Source: Actinophytocola xanthii (GTDB lineage Bacteria > Actinomycetota > Actinomycetes > Mycobacteriales > Pseudonocardiaceae). Taken from it: 46,396 nucleotides of DNA. Shown here piece after piece: positions 1 through 9,552 of the stretch (position 1 is its first letter; every line of letters begins with the position of its first letter). Under the pieces are notes generated by a model. It searched no databases. It worked only from the letters and a program-made list of their open reading frames with translations, and was not told where the DNA came from. A program made the translations under genes and the position numbers. The stretch spans positions 1-46,396 of the forward strand of contig NZ_MSIE01000038.1 of NCBI RefSeq assembly GCF_001921205.1. The letters are read 5' to 3'.

Positions 1-41
1 CTGACCGCCTACGACCACTGAATCAGTTAGGACTTACTCGT

Positions 42-559
42 CTAGGTCCTCCGGCCGGCGGCGAGTTGTGCCCGGCACGCATCCCGGATCTCCTGTTCGA
101 GCTCGTGCCGTGGCCGGCTCCAGTCCGCGCCCCACTCGTCGGCGAGGTGGGCTATCCGGCCAAGGGGAAGGTCGATGACGCCGCGGGCGTGGTCGGAGTC
201 GGCGTCGGACACGATCTCGCGGACCTTGTCCAGAACCCACCGCTCGCCGGCCTGGTGTGCGGTCTGCATCCGGGCGAGCCTGTCGAACGCCACCTGGGCC
301 GTCGCGACAACCGGGTGCGGGACCGGTACGGCGCAGTCGGCGAGAGCGGCGGGCAGAACCTCGTGCACCTCGGCAGCATCGGCTCCGCCGAGGCCTGCCA
401 GGGTCCTGAGGTCCTCCCCGTCGAACCCTCAACGAGCCACCGCGCGGCCCACAGCGGGACCCGTTCGCTGGGAACGAGCTCCAGTGCCACCCAGGCGGCG
501 ACCAGCGTCGGGCTGGGAACCTCGTCGTCGTCGAACCGGTGCCAGTCGTCCAGGCGCAT
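42..559 (-). pseudogene. Hypothetical protein gene split by a one-base frameshift
   Basis: Unrecognised family. The first frame starts at ATG 559 (RLDDWHRFDDDEV...WLVEG), and the second frame carries on from about 425 (FDGEDLRTLAGLG... to AAGRRT) and stops at 42-44. Both halves have coherent, hydrophilic, helical-looking coding sequence and together would give about 171 residues. The switch lies in a G run at 426-428, and the second frame is closed by TGA at 431-429 just upstream, so a single missing G explains the break. The start overlaps the DNA ligase stop as TGATG, so it was translated by coupling from that gene. It could be a true disruption or a sequencing error in a homopolymer; no -1 slippage heptamer is evident. 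No function is proposed. Confidence 0.6.
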
Positions 560-2085
560 CACTCCCCGCCTTCGGTTCTCGACCTCGGCAGCAGGGCGCG
601 GACCGCGTCGATCGTGTCGGCTTCAGGGGGGCTCTTGTCGGGGCGGTAGCGGACCACGCGGGCGAAGCGGAGGGCGACGCCGCCCTCGTAGCGGGGGCTG
701 ACCTGCACGCCGTCGAGGGCTATCTCGACGACCAGGTGGGGGCGCAGGTGCACCGCCCAGTCGGTGCGGTGGCTCTCGTAGGCCGGGAACTCCGAGGTCT
801 GCCAGGCGAGCAGCTCGTCGGTGAGGCCCTTGAACGTCTTGCCGACCATGATCGGGGGGCCGCCGTCCGGGTCGCGGGCGCCCAGGTGGAGGTTGGACAG
901 GTAGCCGGTGCGCCGGCCGTGGCCCCATTCGGCGGCCAGCACGACCAGGTCGAGCGTGTGCACCGGTTTGATCTTGCGCCAGGCCTTGCCCCGCCGACCG
1001 GCCTGGTAGGTCGACTCAAGCGACTTGACCACCACGCCCTCGTGGCCGGCGTCGAGGGCGTCGGCCAGGACCTGCTCGGCCTCCTCCTCGCTCGGCTCGA
1101 GCGCGCCGGGGATCACCAACGCATCCCCGACCGCCCTGTGCAGCGCGGCGTTGCGCTCCCGCAGCGGTGCGTCGACCAGGTCGGCGCCGTCGAGGTGTAC
1201 GCAGTCGAAGAAGTACGGGTGCAACAGCAGCTCGCGCTCGTTGGTGGCGCCGAAGCGGCTCATCGTCTCCTGGAAGGGGCGGGGCCGGCCGTCGTCGTCG
1301 AGAGCGAGCGTCTCGCCGTCCAGCACCACCGTCCGGCACGGCAGGCCGCGCACGAGGTCGACCAGCTCCGGCACCGAGCCGGTGATCTCCCGCAGCGTCC
1401 GGGTGAACACGTGCACCTCGTCGCCGTCCTTGTGCACCTGGATCCGGGCGCCGTCCAGCTTGAACTCCACCGAGCACGCCCCCATGCCCAGCGCCTCGGC
1501 GAGCGACTCGCCCGGCGAGGCCAGCATCGGCCGGATGGCCCGCCCGACCCGCAGCCCGAACTCGGCGAGTGCCGGCGCGCCCCCGGTCAGGGCGGCCGCC
1601 GCGGTGGCGGGCAGCCGGCCGGAGAGCATGAACGCCCGCCGCACCTCCTCCTTGCCCACCTCAGCCGCGGTGGCGACCGCGTCGAGCATGACCCCTTCCA
1701 GCGCGCCCTGCCGCAGCTCGCCGGTGAGCAGGCGGACGAGGAAGGTCTGCTCGGCCTCCGTGGCCGCCCCGAACAGCTCGCCGAGCAGGGCGCCGCGCCG
1801 CGCCGCCGACCCCTTGCCGCTGGTCCGGGCGACCTCGCCGAGCGTCTCGTCCACGGCGGCGACGGTGAGCCCCGGCTCGGTCGCCGGAGGGACGCGCAGG
1901 TCGACCAGCGTGCGCCAGCCGGCGCCGATCCGACCCTGCCTCGGCGTGCCGATGAGGAACGAGACGACCGTGCCGACCTGGTCGCCGGCGCGGCGGAGCA
2001 GCCCGGCCAGGGCGTCCACCTTGGCCAGCCGGGAGCGGGTCGAGGAGACCTCGGCCGAGGTGGTCACGACGTCGGAGAGCAGCAC
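559..2085 (-). CDS. ligB: ATP-dependent DNA ligase (LigB-like)
   Basis: Seals nicks in duplex DNA using ATP through a covalent lysyl-AMP intermediate; a non-essential accessory to the NAD-dependent LigA in actinobacteria. The nucleotidyltransferase signature EFKLDGARIQ (motif I, with the adenylated Lys in KLDG) lies near residue 205, followed by ETLALDDDG, the motif IV stretch EGVVVKS and the motif V stretch AWRKIKP, then an OB-fold C terminus. An N-terminal alpha-helical domain (LLSDVVTTSAEV...) opens the protein as in mycobacterial LigB. Length is about 508 residues, as expected. I chose GTG at 2085 because family members begin at the LLSDV segment; GTG 2100 would add five residues. No clear Shine-Dalgarno is seen. 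It is divergent from the XRE regulator at 2190 and coupled to the frameshifted gene downstream. Confidence 0.93.
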   Translation of the reverse strand: MLLSDVVTTSAEVSSTRSRLAKVDALAGLLRRAGDQVGTVVSFLIGTPRQGRIGAGWRTLVDLRVPPATEPGLTVAAVDETLGEVARTSGKGSAARRGALLGELFGAATEAEQTFLVRLLTGELRQGALEGVMLDAVATAAEVGKEEVRRAFMLSGRLPATAAAALTGGAPALAEFGLRVGRAIRPMLASPGESLAEALGMGACSVEFKLDGARIQVHKDGDEVHVFTRTLREITGSVPELVDLVRGLPCRTVVLDGETLALDDDGRPRPFQETMSRFGATNERELLLHPYFFDCVHLDGADLVDAPLRERNAALHRAVGDALVIPGALEPSEEEAEQVLADALDAGHEGVVVKSLESTYQAGRRGKAWRKIKPVHTLDLVVLAAEWGHGRRTGYLSNLHLGARDPDGGPPIMVGKTFKGLTDELLAWQTSEFPAYESHRTDWAVHLRPHLVVEIALDGVQVSPRYEGGVALRFARVVRYRPDKSPPEADTIDAVRALLPRSRTEGGE

Positions 2086-2189
2086 CCGACAATCATGCAC
2101 TCGGACCCCGACAGTCTGCGTTGTCCCTGGTCAGGGCCTTCTCGATCGTGTGATTGCGGCGTGGTCGAAGGCTGGCGAGTATCGGAATC

Positions 2190-3038
2190 ATGACTGGGAA
2201 CCCCCACACGTCGGTCCGCTCCCGGACCGTCGCCGCCGAGCTGCGCCGGCTGCGCGAGGAACGCGGCCTGAGCTGCGTCGAGGTGGGTCGGACCCTCGGG
2301 GTGTCGGCCAGCAAGATCAGCCGCATCGAGACCGGCCACAGCGGGCTGCAGGCCGACGACGTGGCCACCCTGCTCGGCTACTACCAGGTTCCCTCGGTGC
2401 GCCGCCAGGAGCTGCTGGACCTGCTCCGCCGCGGCGACCAGAAGGGGTGGTGGCAGCGCCAGGCGGGGCTTCCCAAGCTCTGGCGGATGCTGATCGACTA
2501 CGAGAACCGCGCGGCGCGGATCCAGCACTACGCCTCGCTGCTGGTACCCGGTCTGCTGCAGACCGGCGAGTACTGCGAGGCCGTGCTGCACGGCACCGAC
2601 GAGAGCCTGTCCGCAGCCGAGCTGGACAACCTGGTGGCCTCCCGGATGGGACGCCAGACCGTGCTCACCCGCTCGACGGCACCGCAGTACCTCGCGGTCG
2701 TCCACGAGGCCGCCCTGCGCATGCCGGTCGGCGGACCCGGTCTGATGCTGCGGCAGGTGCGGCACCTGCTGACCATCGCCGAACGCCCCAACATCGTGCT
2801 GCGGGCGGTCCCGTTCAGCGCGGGAGCGAACGCCGGCCTGCGCGGTTCGTTCATGGTCTTGGAGCTGGCCGACGAGCCCGACGTGGTGCACGTGGAGGGC
2901 CAGGTCACCGCGACGTTCCTGGAGGACGAGTCGGACGTCTCCCGATACCGGCTCGCGCTGCGCAACATCCTCAACGTCGCGCTCAGCCCGGCCGCCACCG
3001 CCGCACTGCTCGAGGCGATCGTCGCCGAGCTGAGCTAG
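2190..3038 (+). CDS. XRE-family regulator with C-terminal DUF5753
   Basis: Putative DNA-binding regulator of the large actinobacterial family that pairs with DUF397 proteins (relatives such as WhiJ act in development). Residues about 8-62 form an HTH_XRE domain (AAELRRLREERGLS, then the recognition segment VSASKISRIETG). The rest is a DUF5753 domain containing the usual HYASLLVPGLLQTGEY, VLTR and FLEDESDVSRYR-like segments. ATG 2190 is chosen because the N terminus then leads directly into the HTH; an in-frame start at 2154 adds an unlikely extension. The gene is followed after 22 bp by a DUF397 gene. Length is 282 residues, normal for the family. Confidence 0.93.
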   Translation: MTGNPHTSVRSRTVAAELRRLREERGLSCVEVGRTLGVSASKISRIETGHSGLQADDVATLLGYYQVPSVRRQELLDLLRRGDQKGWWQRQAGLPKLWRMLIDYENRAARIQHYASLLVPGLLQTGEYCEAVLHGTDESLSAAELDNLVASRMGRQTVLTRSTAPQYLAVVHEAALRMPVGGPGLMLRQVRHLLTIAERPNIVLRAVPFSAGANAGLRGSFMVLELADEPDVVHVEGQVTATFLEDESDVSRYRLALRNILNVALSPAATAALLEAIVAELS

Positions 3039-3060
3039 CGAAGAACGCAGGAGCACAGGC

Positions 3061-3237
3061 ATGCCAGCAACGGAGCCGCGGTGGCGCAGGAGCAGCCGCA
3101 GCAGCGACAGCAACATCTGCGTCGAGGTGGCGAAGGTCGGCCACCTCGCCCTCCTCCGCGACTCCAAGCACCCCGGCCCGGTGCTCACCGTCCCCGCCGA
3201 CGCCCTCACCGCGCTGCTCACCACCAGCCGGAGTTGA
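3061..3237 (+). CDS. DUF397 small protein
   Basis: A 58-residue protein with the DUF397 pattern: an N-terminal WRRSSRSSDSNICVEVA segment, LLRDSK and a P-GPVLTVPADALTALL tail. DUF397 proteins are partners of XRE-DUF5753 regulators, and some are described as antagonists of them; their mode of action is poorly defined. ATG 3061 has GGAG about 8 bases upstream. It follows the regulator at 2190-3038 by 22 bp and is probably co-transcribed with it. Its stop codon lies inside the -35-like TTGACC of the promoter of the next gene, so the two units are tightly packed. Confidence 0.85.
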   Translation: MPATEPRWRRSSRSSDSNICVEVAKVGHLALLRDSKHPGPVLTVPADALTALLTTSRS

Positions 3238-3264
3238 CCTTCCCCATGGGGCAGGCTCCACCGT
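3234..3264 (+). promoter_or_regulatory. MerR-type promoter with palindromic operator
   Basis: TTGACC at 3234-3239 is followed by the near-perfect palindrome CCTTCCCCATGGGGCAGG at 3238-3255 (one symmetric mismatch pair). This is the layout of MerR-family promoters, where the operator sits in an over-long spacer. A 19-bp spacer would put a weak -10, CACCGT, at 3259-3264. The site is 31 bp before the MerR-PP2C start, so autoregulation is likely. The -35 overlaps the DUF397 stop codon. The -10 assignment is uncertain. Confidence 0.6.
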
Positions 3265-3294
3265 GGAGTGCGTCCCAGTACGAGGGAGGTGGCG

Positions 3295-4353
3295 ATGGCA
3301 CCGCTGACGATCGGGGCGTTCGCCAGGGCGTCCCGGCTCTCCCCCAAGGCGCTGCGGCTCTACGACGAGCTCGGCCTGCTCCGGCCGGCGAGGGTCGACC
3401 CCGTCACCGGGTACCGGCTCTACGAGGTCGAGCAGCTCGAGCGGGCCAGGCTGGTCGCCTGGCTGCGTCGGCTGGGCATGCCGCTCGCGCTGATCAGGAG
3501 AGTCTGCGAGCTGCCGGGTCGGGAGGCCGCCGACGCGGTCGCCGGCTACTGGCGCGGGGTCGAGTCGGACACCGCGGCACGGCGGGAGCTCGCCGCCGTG
3601 CTCGTCGCGCACCTGTCCGAGGAGGAGTTCGCCATGCCAGAACAGCCGCTCACGATCACCTACGCCGCACGGACCGACCGCGGGCTGGTCCGCCCCGCCC
3701 AGCAGGACCGCGCCTACGCCGGGAGCCGGCTGCTGGCCGTCGCCGACGGCTACGGCCGCAAGGGGGACGCGGCCAGCGCCGTGGCCATCGACGCGCTGCG
3801 GGAGCTGGACGCCGCCGTGCCCGCCGGTGACCTGCTCAACGTCATGGCCGAGGCCGATCGCCAGGCCGGCGCGGCGGTTCGGGACCTGCTCGCCGACGAC
3901 GCCGAGCGCGACAGCGGCACCACGCTGACCGCGCTGCTCTGGTCCGGCTCCCGGCTCGGCCTGGTGCACGTCGGGGACTCCCGGGCCTACCTGCTGCGCG
4001 AGGGCACCCTGTTCCGGATCACCAACGACCACACCGTGGCCCAGTCCCTGGTCGAGGAGGGGCGGCTCACCGAGGACGAGGTCGCCGCCCACCCGCAGCG
4101 CTCGATCCTGCTGCGGGCGCTCACCGGCGCGGGGGAGCCGGACGTCGACCTGCACGACGTCCGGGCCGGCGACCGGTACCTGCTGTGCTCCGACGGGCTG
4201 CACACGGTGCTGGAGCAGGACACCCTCCGCGAGGTGCTGGCCACCGTCGACACCCCGCACGAGGCGGTCGAGCGCCTGGTGGAGCTGGCGAACCGGGCCG
4301 GCGGACCGGACAACATCAGCTGCGTGGTCGCCGACATCACCGCGGCGGCGTAG
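3295..4353 (+). CDS. MerR-type regulator fused to a PP2C-family Ser/Thr phosphatase
   Basis: Residues about 4-72 form a MerR winged helix (TIGAFARASRLSPKALRLYDE, GYRLYEVEQLERARL), followed by a helical segment to about 112. Residues about 117-350 are a PP2C phosphatase. The metal-binding Asp positions look intact: QQDRAY, AVADGYG, the SGTTLTALL strand, HVGDSRAYLL, LCSDGLHTVL and GGPDNISCVV. The protein may couple DNA binding to dephosphorylation, or be a phosphatase whose own promoter is sensed by its N terminus; that is inference. ATG 3295 has GGGAGGT 4 bases upstream. An in-frame ATG at 3634 (residue 114) preceded by GAGGAGGAG sits exactly at the domain boundary, so a free PP2C could also be made. 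The 3' end overlaps the convergent regulator by 17 bp. Such fusions occur elsewhere in actinobacteria, as I recall, but I know of no defined function. Confidence 0.9.
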   Translation: MAPLTIGAFARASRLSPKALRLYDELGLLRPARVDPVTGYRLYEVEQLERARLVAWLRRLGMPLALIRRVCELPGREAADAVAGYWRGVESDTAARRELAAVLVAHLSEEEFAMPEQPLTITYAARTDRGLVRPAQQDRAYAGSRLLAVADGYGRKGDAASAVAIDALRELDAAVPAGDLLNVMAEADRQAGAAVRDLLADDAERDSGTTLTALLWSGSRLGLVHVGDSRAYLLREGTLFRITNDHTVAQSLVEEGRLTEDEVAAHPQRSILLRALTGAGEPDVDLHDVRAGDRYLLCSDGLHTVLEQDTLREVLATVDTPHEAVERLVELANRAGGPDNISCVVADITAAA

Positions 4354-5698
4354 CCGCGATCTCGGCCACCGCCGCCCGCAGCCGGTCCGGCGTGGTCGCC
4401 GCGTAGCCGAGCACGAGGCCCGGATACGGGGGGTCGTCGGCGTAGGCCGACAGGGCCACCGCGTTGATCCCCCGCTCGGCCAGCCGCCCGGTGAGCAGCG
4501 CGTCGTCCATGCCGTCGGGGAGCCGCAGGACCACGTGCAGGCCCGCCGCGACGCCCACCGCCCGCCAGGCCGGGAGATGCTCGGCCAGCGCGGTCAGCAG
4601 CGCGTCGCGGCGGGCCCGGTATATCGCCCTGGTCCGGCGCAGGTGGCGGTCGTAGCCGCCGGAGGCGAGCAGGCGCGCGAACGCGGCCTGGGGCAGCGGT
4701 GAGCAGCCGAGATCGGTGAGCCGCTTGTGCCGCACCGCCGCCGTGCGCAGGGCCGGCGGCAGCACCAGCCAGCCCAGGCGCAGCGCCGGCGCCAGCGTCT
4801 TGCTGACGCTGCCGACGTAGGCGACGCGCGTCGGGTCCATTGCCTGCATCGCCCGCAGCGCCGGCCGGTCGTAGCGGTGCTCGGCGTCGTAGTCGTCCTC
4901 GACGACCACGCCGTCGTACTCGCGGGCCCAGGCCAGCAGGGCGTGCCGGCGCGCCGGGTGCAGGGCGACCCCGAGCGGGAACTGGTGCGCGGCGGTGACG
5001 ACGACCGCGCGGCAGTCACCGAGCCCGTCGACGACGACCCCGTGCTCGTCCACCGGCACCGGGACCGGCGTCGCCCCGGCCGCCGCCACCAGCGGGAACT
5101 GGTCGGGGTGACCGGGCACCTCGAGCCCGATCCGCCCGCCGAGCAACGCCGCGAGCAACGACAGCCCCTCCGCGGCGCCGTGGGTGACCACGACGTCCTC
5201 GGCGGTGGCGGTGACCGCGCGGACCCGGCCGAGGTAGCCGGCCAGCTCAGCCCGCAGCTCGGCCAGGCCGGCGGGGTCGGGGTAGCCCAGGGAGTCGTCG
5301 GGCAGCTCGGCCAGGGCCGAGCGGGTCGCGGCCAGCCACTCGCCGCGCGGGAACGCGCTCAGCGCCGGCAGGCCAGGCCGCAGGTCGAACCGCCAGCGCG
5401 GCGGCGCCGGGGCCGGTTCCGGGCGCGGGGCGGCCCGCTCGAGACCGGTCGCGACCCGCGTGCCCGACCCGCGCCGGCTGGTCAGGTACCCCTCGGCGAC
5501 GAGCTGGGTGTAGGCGGCGGTCACCGTGCCGCGCGCGACCCCCAGCTGGCTGGCCAGGTCGCGGCTGGAGGGCAGGCGCACACCGGGCGCCAGCTGCCCC
5601 TCCCGGATGGCCGTGCGCAGGGCCGACTCCACCCGACGCCCCCGCGGTCCGGCCGTCGGGAGCAGCAGCTCACGCAAAGTGGACCAGTTGGTTGTCAT
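4337..5698 (-). CDS. MocR/PdxR-type GntR regulator with aminotransferase-like domain
   Basis: A PLP-binding regulator of 453 residues. The N-terminal GntR winged helix covers about residues 15-80 (LRTAIREGQLAPGVRLPSSR, VARGTVTAAYTQLVAEGYL). After a Pro-rich linker, residues about 115-450 are a fold-type I aminotransferase domain with VVTHGAAEGLS, EDDYDAEHRY and the PLP lysine segment YVGSVSKTLAPALRLGW. Such proteins often control vitamin B6 synthesis or adjacent transporters and respond to PLP. It is divergent, with only 47 bp between starts, from the EamA-type transporter, its likeliest target. Two AAGTGGA direct repeats at its start look like operator half-sites. The exact effector cannot be read from the sequence. 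Confidence 0.92.
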   Translation of the reverse strand: MTTNWSTLRELLLPTAGPRGRRVESALRTAIREGQLAPGVRLPSSRDLASQLGVARGTVTAAYTQLVAEGYLTSRRGSGTRVATGLERAAPRPEPAPAPPRWRFDLRPGLPALSAFPRGEWLAATRSALAELPDDSLGYPDPAGLAELRAELAGYLGRVRAVTATAEDVVVTHGAAEGLSLLAALLGGRIGLEVPGHPDQFPLVAAAGATPVPVPVDEHGVVVDGLGDCRAVVVTAAHQFPLGVALHPARRHALLAWAREYDGVVVEDDYDAEHRYDRPALRAMQAMDPTRVAYVGSVSKTLAPALRLGWLVLPPALRTAAVRHKRLTDLGCSPLPQAAFARLLASGGYDRHLRRTRAIYRARRDALLTALAEHLPAWRAVGVAAGLHVVLRLPDGMDDALLTGRLAERGINAVALSAYADDPPYPGLVLGYAATTPDRLRAAVAEIAATPPR

Positions 5699-5710
5699 CG
5701 AAGTGGAGCT
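5676..5710. promoter_or_regulatory. Direct-repeat operator candidate for the MocR-type regulator
   Basis: AAAGTGGACCA at 5676-5686 and GAAGTGGAGCT at 5700-5710 form a direct repeat with a 24-bp period, spanning the start codon of the regulator and the short divergent region in front of the EamA gene. I recall AAAGTGGWCTA-like sites for PdxR of Corynebacterium; the resemblance is by memory only. Direct repeats are the usual arrangement for MocR-family operators. Confidence 0.45.
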
Positions 5711-6595
5711 TACGTCTGGGCCACCGTGATCGAGAGGCTGACGGGGTGACCACCCCTCCCACCTCGCCCCGGACCGCGGCCGGCCTCGCCGCCGCCGCGA
5801 CCATCCTCGTCGGAGCGTCGGTCCCGGTCACCGGGCTGCTCGACGGCTACCCGGTGCTCTCCGCCCAGGCGCTCCGCTACGGCATCGGCGCGGTGCTGCT
5901 GCTCGGCTGGCTGCGCGGACGGGTCCGGCTGCCGTCCCCGCGCGACCTCGCCGGGCTCCTCCTGATGGTCGGTGCCGGCTCGCTCGGGTTCAACGCCGCG
6001 GTCCTGGTCGCCCAGCGGTACGCGACGCCGGGCTTCGTCGCGGCCATGCTCGGGGCGAGCCCGCTGGTACTCGCGGTCGCGGCGCCCCTGCTGGCCGGAC
6101 GGCGACCCGCGGTGGTCGCCCTGCTGGGCGCCGCCCTGGTCGGGCTCGGGGTGGTCGTGCTGTCCGGCGGCGGGTCCTGGCACGGGCCGGGGCTGCTGCT
6201 GGCCGTGCTCGTGGTGGCCTGCGAGGTCCTGTTCACTCTGGGCGGTGTGGGTGTCGTGCGCAGGCTCGGCGCGGTGACCGCCTCGTTCTGGGCGTGCGCG
6301 GGGTCGGCGGTCGGCGGCGCGCTGCTGTCGACGCTGTGGCTGGGAACCGACGCCTGGCCGGCGCCGACCGGGACCGAGGTGCTGACGATCGTCGTGCTCG
6401 GCACGCTGGTCACCGCCGTCGCGTTCGGCTGCTGGTACACCGGCGTCGCGGTGCTCGGGGCCGACCGCGCGGGGGTGCTGATCGGACTGATGCCGGTGGC
6501 CGGGCTGGTCGCCGCGGTCCTGCTCGGGCGTCAGGAGCCGACCGCGGTGGCGGCCGGCGGCGCGCTGGTCGTCGCCGCCGGCTGCGTACTCGGGC

Positions 6596-7990
<1,395 letters not shown>

Positions 7991-8073
7991 GTATTCAGTC
8001 TGGCCTGCCACGGCGAGCGCCGCGCGGGTAGCTTGTGGTGGTGCTGGCCACTCTCCGCGATGGGTAGGTGTGC

Positions 8074-9066
8074 ATGAGTTCCGCCGAGACACCGTCCGAG
8101 GTAGACCTACTGATCGTCGGCGCGGGGCCGACAGGGCTCTTCGCCGCCTACTACGCCGGGTTCCGCGAGCTCCGCACCGCGGTCGTCGACTCCCTGCCCG
8201 AGCCGGGCGGGCAGGTCACCGCCATGTACCCGGAGAAGCAGATCTTCGACGTGGCCGGGTTCCCGTCGGTGCTCGGCCGCGATCTGGTCGCAGCGCTCGT
8301 CGAGCAGGCCGACCAGTTCAAGCCGACGTACCTGCTCGGTCGGGCGGCCCGCACCCTGTCCGAAGTGGACGGTAAGTACGAGGTCGACATCGGCGGGGCG
8401 GTCGTGCGGACCGGCGCCGTGCTGATCACCGCCGGCATGGGCGAGTTCACCCCGCGCCCGCTGCCGGCCGGCGACGGCTGGCTGGGGCGCGGCGTCGTCC
8501 ACTTCGTACCGGAGCTGGAACCGTTGCGGGACCAGGACATCGTCATCGTCGGCGGTGGCGACTCGGCTTTCGACTGGGCGCTGTCGCTGCACCCGATCGC
8601 CCGCAGCGTCACGCTCGTCCACCGCCGCAACAAGTTCCGCGCGTTCGCCGCGACGGTCCGCCAGGTGCGCGAGCTCGGCGTACCGATCATCACCGACGCC
8701 GAGGTGGTCGCCCTGCGCGGAGACTCCGCCGGCGCACTGGCCGAGGTCGAACTGGAGGTGAAGTCGGACCCGGCGCCGGTCGTGCTGCCCGCGCAGACCG
8801 TGGTGGCCGCGCTCGGCTTCACCGCCGACCTCGGGCCGATCGAGTCGTGGGGCCTGGAGATCGTCCGCCGCGCGGTCAGCGTCGACACCACGATGAAGAC
8901 CGCCCGCGACCGCATCTACGCCGCCGGCGACATCGCCGCCTACCCCGGCAAGGTCAAGCTGATCGCCACCGGCTTCGGCGAGGCCGCCACCGCGGTGAAC
9001 AACATCGCGGTCGACCTCAACCCGGAGGCGCACCTGTTCCCCGGCCACTCCAGCGACGTCGCCTGA
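8074..9066 (+). CDS. Ferredoxin/flavodoxin-NADP reductase, thioredoxin-reductase-like type
   Basis: FAD- and NADPH-binding oxidoreductase of 330 residues. An N-terminal FAD Rossmann motif ([18 protein letters not shown]), a central NADPH Rossmann motif ([16 protein letters not shown]) and a C-terminal FAD contact ([21 protein letters not shown]) are clear. The redox-active CxxC of true thioredoxin reductases is absent, which places it with the YumC-like ferredoxin-NADP reductases. It probably feeds or draws electrons from small ferredoxins such as the fdxC product at 23.0-23.4 kb, though they are not linked. ATG 8074 has TAGG upstream; GTG 8068 is an alternative adding two residues. It is divergent from fumC with an 83-bp shared promoter region. 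Confidence 0.92.
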   Translation: MSSAETPSEVDLLIVGAGPTGLFAAYYAGFRELRTAVVDSLPEPGGQVTAMYPEKQIFDVAGFPSVLGRDLVAALVEQADQFKPTYLLGRAARTLSEVDGKYEVDIGGAVVRTGAVLITAGMGEFTPRPLPAGDGWLGRGVVHFVPELEPLRDQDIVIVGGGDSAFDWALSLHPIARSVTLVHRRNKFRAFAATVRQVRELGVPIITDAEVVALRGDSAGALAEVELEVKSDPAPVVLPAQTVVAALGFTADLGPIESWGLEIVRRAVSVDTTMKTARDRIYAAGDIAAYPGKVKLIATGFGEAATAVNNIAVDLNPEAHLFPGHSSDVA

Positions 9067-9078
9067 GCCGCCCGGGGG

Positions 9079-9088
9079 GTGTCCCTAT
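9079..9088. repeat. 10-bp direct repeat, copy 1 (right flank of IS110 remnant)
   Basis: GTGTCCCTAT here is repeated exactly at 9640-9649. The two copies bracket the transposase remnant on both sides. IS110-family elements do not normally make target duplications, so the pair more likely reflects the shared core at the two element ends than a duplication. Confidence 0.55.
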
Positions 9089-9095
9089 GTGGTTG

Positions 9096-9552
9096 TCAAG
9101 CCGCTGTGGGGAGTGGAGTGGGTTCGGGGTGGCGGTAGTGGGTGCCGTTGCGGAGCATGGCGTAGAGCCCTCGGCTCGTTTGCGGTCGTAGTAGGCCCTG
9201 CTGGTGGGGGTCGTGCAGGGCTGCGAACGCGGCCAGGAAGAACGCTCGTTTTCAGCTTCCGGTTGCCGGTTCGGGCTGGATGTTCGCCCTTGATGCTGGT
9301 GCCGGAGCTGCGGGTGACCGGGGCGATGCCGGCGTAGGCGGCGAGGTGGGCGGAGCTGGCGAAGTTGGAGGCGTCGCCGATCCCGAGGAGGATGCGGGCT
9401 GCGGTCCTGACGTCGATGCCGGGCATCGAGGTCAGGACCCCGGCAAGAGGGCCGTCATGCAGCCGTTTGCCGTCCGGGTCGAGACCGACCGCATGATGGG
9501 CGTCCTTGCCGACATCCAGGCCCAGGAAACCCCGAAACCGCTGCTCATCCAC
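9096..9552 (-). pseudogene. IS110-family transposase, internally deleted and frameshifted
   Basis: Starting at GTG 9552, DEQRFRGFLGLDVGKDAHHAVGLDPDGKRLHD is the N terminus of an IS110 DEDD transposase with the first catalytic Asp. It jumps directly to GPLAGVLTSMPGIDVRTAARILL and AAYAGIAPVTRSSG, the C-terminal Transposase_20 domain, so roughly 230 residues with most of the catalytic core are missing. After NRKLK the frame breaks; KRAFFLAAFAALHDP and then SRAYYDRKRAEG follow in shifted frames, and a second deletion joins this to LYAMLRNGTHYRHPEP before a TGA at 9098-9096. It is inactive. Family identity is by recall of the conserved sequence. Confidence 0.88.

Noticed and set aside
175-2193. 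Long plus-strand open frame opposite the DNA ligase
   Set aside because: Antisense shadow of a high-GC gene: rich in Arg, Ala, Gly and Pro, no domain, and it covers the well-supported ligase.
8068-8073. GTG start for the reductase, six bases upstream of the chosen ATG
   Set aside because: TAGG spacing favours ATG 8074 and the extra two residues are not part of the fold.
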